Shown here: piece after piece, positions 15,280 to 17,877 of the stretch
Layout: every line of letters starts with the position of its first letter
How positions within the stretch are numbered: the first letter of the stretch is position 1
DNA from: Paracoccaceae bacterium
GTDB taxonomy: Bacteria; Pseudomonadota; Alphaproteobacteria; Rhodobacterales; Rhodobacteraceae
Length of the DNA stretch: 17,877 nt
NCBI GenBank assembly: GCA_007129775.1
Contig: SKUV01000107.1
Span: 1-17,877, forward strand
Reading direction: 5' to 3'
Notes under the pieces: generated by a model
The model's input: the letters and a program-made list of their open reading frames with translations, nothing else
Told to the model about the DNA's origin: nothing
Database searches by the model: none
Position numbers and translations under genes: made by a program

Positions 15280-16080
15280 CTAGGCATCCTCATGGGTGGT
15301 GATCTCGCTGCGCACCGAATCCCAGACGCGATGGCGCAACTCCTGAAACCTCGGCTCGGAGGCGACATCGTTCAAAGGCCGGTCGCGCCAGTGGCCGGGG
15401 CCGGTGGCCGCGTTGACGTCGATCACCTCCTTGATCGTGCCGGGGCGGCGGCTCATGACGATCACCCTGTCGGCAAGATAGACCGCCTCTTCCACGGCAT
15501 GGGTGATGAACAGCACCGCGGCACGCTGTTCGGACCAGATGCGCACCAGTTCTTCCTGCATCAGCGTGCGGTTCTGCGCGTCGAGTGCGGCGAAGGGCTC
15601 GTCCATCAGCAGCACCCGTGGCCGCATCACGAAGCTGCGCGCCAGCGCCACCCGCTGCTGCATTCCGCCCGACAACTGGCGCGGATAGTGCCGCTCGAAC
15701 CCGGCAAGCCCGGTCAGGCGGATGTATTTCGCCACCCGCTCGCTGCGGTCGGCGCGGTCAACCCCGTTGATGCGCAGCCCGAATTCGATGTTGTCCCAGA
15801 CGGTTTTCCACGGAAACAGCGAAAAGTTCTGAAACACGAGAGCCTTGTCGGGGCCCGGGCCGGTCACCGGCTTGCCGTCGAGCAGCACCTCGCCGGTGCT
15901 GGGGCGCAACAACCCCGCCGTGATGTGCAGAAGCGTCGATTTTCCGCAGCCCGACGGGCCGACGATCATCAGGAATTCCTGATCGCCGATCCCGAAATTC
16001 GTGGCCGACAGCGCTTGTACCGCCGACGCGCCCCGACCGAAGGTCATCGAGACATCGCGGTAGACGATGGAGTTGCTCAT
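15280..16080 (-). CDS. ABC transporter ATPase, SsuB/TauB type
   Basis: The 266-residue cytoplasmic subunit has Walker A GPSGCGKST (41-49), a Q-loop at VFQNFSLFPWKTVWDNI (Gln84), the signature LSGGMQQR (136-143), Walker B VLLMDEP (156-162) and the switch His194 in ITHAVEEA. FPWKTVWDNIEFGL is characteristic of nitrate/sulfonate/taurine importers. All catalytic residues are present, so it should be active. The ATG at 16080 has GAGGATGGCGAG upstream; the longer open frame before it is Arg-rich and not protein-like. It follows the binding-protein gene after 85 bases that contain a strong hairpin, and is joined almost directly to the first permease. Confidence 0.93.
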   Translation of the reverse strand: MSNSIVYRDVSMTFGRGASAVQALSATNFGIGDQEFLMIVGPSGCGKSTLLHITAGLLRPSTGEVLLDGKPVTGPGPDKALVFQNFSLFPWKTVWDNIEFGLRINGVDRADRSERVAKYIRLTGLAGFERHYPRQLSGGMQQRVALARSFVMRPRVLLMDEPFAALDAQNRTLMQEELVRIWSEQRAAVLFITHAVEEAVYLADRVIVMSRRPGTIKEVIDVNAATGPGHWRDRPLNDVASEPRFQELRHRVWDSVRSEITTHEDA

Positions 16081-16115
16081 CTCGCCATCCTCTGGTTTCT
16101 GAATCGGCCGCGATG

Positions 16116-16144
16116 GCCCGGCGCGCGACACAGGCGCGCCGGGC
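16116..16144 (-). repeat. Strong intercistronic stem-loop
   Basis: A perfect 11-bp GC-only stem (GCCCGGCGCGC paired with GCGCGCCGGGC, 7-base loop) lies between the binding-protein stop and the ATPase start. There is no T-run after it on the minus strand, so it is not a complete terminator. Such hairpins behind a binding-protein gene commonly protect its 3' end from RNases and raise its level over the membrane subunits; that role is inferred. Confidence 0.7.
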
Positions 16145-16165
16145 TGCCGTTTCCGGCCGTTGCGC

Positions 16166-17182
16166 TCATTCTCCGGCTGCGACCGCTTCCAGATAGGACG
16201 GGTCGAAGTAGGGCGCGTAGTCCGGCACCTGATCCATGCGGCCCTGACGGATGAAGAACTCGGCGATCGCCTCGAAAGACGCCACGATCGGTGCAACCCC
16301 GTCTTCGCCCGGCCGCATCATTTCCAGTTGCTCGGCGGTATCCATATAGGTGGACATCACCAGATCGACCTCGCCCTCCAGCAACTCATCCGAGAAATCG
16401 AAGCCGCGGAACGCATCGTATTGGCGATACATATCGAACGTGCGCGCGCGGTCCTCGCGCACCCACTGCACGGCGTCTTCCTTGGCGCGCAGCCAGCGTA
16501 CGATCACATCGGGATCGGTCCGCGCGATGAAGTCCGGATGCGCCACCGAAACACCGGGCATAGACAATTCCAGCTCCGCGGCGCTGCACAGCACTTCGTT
16601 TCCACGCTCGCGCAGGGCCGTGGTCTGCGGCGACCAGACCTGCGCCAGATCGCCTTCGCCGGCGGCAAAGGCCGACAGGGTTGCCTGCTGTTCGCTGGGG
16701 ATGATCCGCACGTCATCGGTGGTCAGGCCCATCGATTGCAGGCAGGCCTCGGTCATGTAATGCCCGGTCGAAAGCGTCGTCACGAAGATGCGCGCACCGC
16801 GCAGGGCCTCGGGGTTCGCGCGTGCCTCGGCCACGAAATCCGGGCGGCCGAACAATTCGTGCATCGCGCCTTCCTCGGCGATCATGCCGACGGTCACAAG
16901 GCCCAGCGTCGGGCCGCCCAGCGTCTTCGGCGGCGCGCCAAGGAAGGTCATGTCCCATTGCCCGCCCGCAGCGGCCTGCATGATCGGCGCGCCCGATGGA
17001 AAGAAGCGCGGCTCGGTGCTGATGCCGTGCTTTTCGAACAGCCCGAGCTGATCGGCGACATAGAGGTAGAATCCCGTATAGGCGCTGATCGAGCTGGTGC
17101 GTACCTCGTCGAGCGCGCTGGCCGGCAGTGCGGTCGCGATCGAAAGGGCCGCCGCGGCCCCAAGACTTGCAAGTGTTTTCAT
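16166..17182 (-). CDS. ABC transporter substrate-binding protein, NMT1/THI5-SsuA type
   Basis: The 338-residue protein begins with a signal peptide (MKTLASLGAAAALSIATALP, likely cut after PASA near residue 23). The mature part has the nitrate/sulfonate-binding pattern: YLYVADQLGLFEKHGI, AAAGGQWDMTFLGAPP, then LRGARIFVTTLSTGHY and QQATLSAFAAGEGDLAQVWSP. It would bind the substrate in the periplasm and deliver it to the two permeases. The ATG at 17182 has GGGAGGAAACG upstream. The gene follows the UxaA-family gene by 35 bases and precedes the ATPase gene. SsuA-family fold is clear; the ligand is not, and the absence of sulfonate-oxygenase genes argues against a plain sulfonate system. Confidence 0.9.
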   Translation of the reverse strand: MKTLASLGAAAALSIATALPASALDEVRTSSISAYTGFYLYVADQLGLFEKHGISTEPRFFPSGAPIMQAAAGGQWDMTFLGAPPKTLGGPTLGLVTVGMIAEEGAMHELFGRPDFVAEARANPEALRGARIFVTTLSTGHYMTEACLQSMGLTTDDVRIIPSEQQATLSAFAAGEGDLAQVWSPQTTALRERGNEVLCSAAELELSMPGVSVAHPDFIARTDPDVIVRWLRAKEDAVQWVREDRARTFDMYRQYDAFRGFDFSDELLEGEVDLVMSTYMDTAEQLEMMRPGEDGVAPIVASFEAIAEFFIRQGRMDQVPDYAPYFDPSYLEAVAAGE

Positions 17183-17200
17183 CGTTTCCTCCCGTGTTAT

Positions 17201-17213
17201 GCCGGTAACCGGC
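17201..17213 (-). repeat. Short hairpin between the dehydratase and binding-protein genes
   Basis: GCCGG-TAA-CCGGC is a perfect short dyad within the 35-base gap between the UxaA-family stop and the binding-protein ribosome site. It has no T-run and is too weak for a terminator. It may be incidental. Confidence 0.3.
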
Positions 17214-17217
17214 TCTG

Positions 17218-17877
17218 TCAAAGTAGCGGCTGCGAGGTCGGGATCATGATCTGACCTTCGCCCCAGCCTTCGGCGCAACTCACTGCTCCACCGGCGATGC
17301 GGTGCAGCGCGACATCCACCAAATCGGCCATTTCCTCGATCTCTGCCCCCTCGCCTACCGCGGCGCTGACATCGACGTCGATGGAATCGGCCCAGCGCTT
17401 CACCGTTGCCGGGTTGCCGCAGATCTTGATCGTCGGCGCCAGCGGGTTCCCCGAGGGGTTGAACACACCCATGGCGAACAGTGTCACCTGCGCGCCCGCC
17501 GCGATCATTCCGGTCAGCGAGACGGGGCTGAAGAATGGCGTGTCCATGAACCACAGGCCCGGCCCGGGCGGCGGGTCTGCGAAGCCCAGCGCGCCGCGAA
17601 ACGGGGCCTTGCCGGTCTTCGAAACCGCGCCCATCGATTTTTCGACCAGCGTGGTCAGCCCGGCGGCGATGTTTTCCTCGGTCGGGTTGACGCCGCGATA
17701 GTTCTCGCCGTCCTCGCCCATTGCGGCTTCGCAGCGCGCCAGCGCCGCGAGGATCGCCTCGCGCGCCTCGGCCGAGGCCGCGCGGTCGCGGATAACGGAC
17801 TCGGCGCCGATGAATTCGGCGGTCTCGGACACGATCGCGGTCCCGCCCGCCGCCAGCACCCGGTCCACCACCCGCCC
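17218..17877 (-). CDS. UxaA-family (altronate/galactarate) dehydratase C-terminal part, partial at the right edge
   Basis: Some 219 C-terminal residues are visible; the frame is open to the window end, so the gene continues to the right. It matches the C-terminal domain of the altronate/galactarate dehydratase family: RVLAAGGTAIVSETAEFIGA, NIAAGLTTLVEKSMGAVSKT, VTLFAMGVFNPSGNPLAPTI and IKICGNPATVKRWADSIDVD, with its stop at 17218. These enzymes remove water from sugar acids to form 2-keto-3-deoxy acids and use a metal whose ligands lie partly in the unseen region. In many bacteria the N- and C-terminal domains are separate genes, so a small partner may lie outside the window. It is the first visible gene of the ABC operon. 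A GTG near 17871 exists but is internal to the conserved domain and not a credible start. Confidence 0.85.
   Translation of the reverse strand, partial: GRVVDRVLAAGGTAIVSETAEFIGAESVIRDRAASAEAREAILAALARCEAAMGEDGENYRGVNPTEENIAAGLTTLVEKSMGAVSKTGKAPFRGALGFADPPPGPGLWFMDTPFFSPVSLTGMIAAGAQVTLFAMGVFNPSGNPLAPTIKICGNPATVKRWADSIDVDVSAAVGEGAEIEEMADLVDVALHRIAGGAVSCAEGWGEGQIMIPTSQPLL

Noticed and set aside
16116..16144. Rho-independent terminator after the binding-protein gene
   Set aside because: The stem is strong but no T-run follows on the coding strand, and the downstream ABC genes need the transcript.
15088..16254. Plus-strand open frame opposite the ABC ATPase
   Set aside because: It is the antisense of a gene with complete Walker A, signature and Walker B motifs.
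1..17877. CRISPR array, tRNA/rRNA, prophage or defence island
   Set aside because: No regularly spaced repeats, cloverleaf-like sequences, phage structural genes or defence-protein motifs were recognised by reading; no search tool was used.

Overview
The window is GC-rich DNA, apparently from an alphaproteobacterium and most likely the Rhodobacterales (inference from codon usage and from TRAP, MmgE/PrpD and racemase gene types common in that group; no rRNA or tRNA is present to confirm it). Nearly all well-supported genes are metabolic. They form two catabolic transport blocks, bordered on the left and split in the middle by decaying or gene-poor DNA.

Layout. (1) 1-601: 5' part of a GT25-type glycosyltransferase on the minus strand, leaving the window on the left. 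(2) 602-1581: gene-poor, with one weak unrecognised ORF. (3) 1582-3306: two plus-strand genes, a class I methyltransferase and a TPR protein, each with a one-base frameshift in a short homopolymer. (4) 3307-3647: intergenic. (5) 3648-7414: a flavoprotein dehydrogenase and a HupH-like Asp/Glu-racemase-family protein on the minus strand, divergent from an MmgE/PrpD protein on the plus strand. (6) 7540-10497: a complete TRAP transporter in the order dctP-dctQ-dctM on the minus strand, divergent from a small NTF2/SnoaL-like gene (10936-11337). (7) 11338-12087: non-coding DNA holding a broken integrase/transposase remnant. (8) 12088 to the right edge: a compact minus-strand operon, transcribed as UxaA-type dehydratase (partial), periplasmic binding protein, ABC ATPase, two permeases, then a GMC oxidoreductase.

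How the genes may work together. Block A (3648-11337) couples a TRAP importer, which usually takes up organic acids, with an FAD dehydrogenase of the fumarate reductase/tricarballylate dehydrogenase type, a racemase-fold enzyme lacking the usual catalytic cysteines, an MmgE/PrpD dehydratase/epimerase-type enzyme and a small NTF2-fold protein. This looks like an uncharacterised route for a di- or tricarboxylate-like compound. Block B (12088-17877) couples a SsuABC/TauABC-type importer with two different permeases to a sugar-acid dehydratase-family enzyme and a GMC alcohol dehydrogenase, suggesting uptake and oxidation of a hydroxylated small molecule. Neither substrate can be read from the sequence. 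No CRISPR array, tRNA, prophage or recognised defence system was seen.
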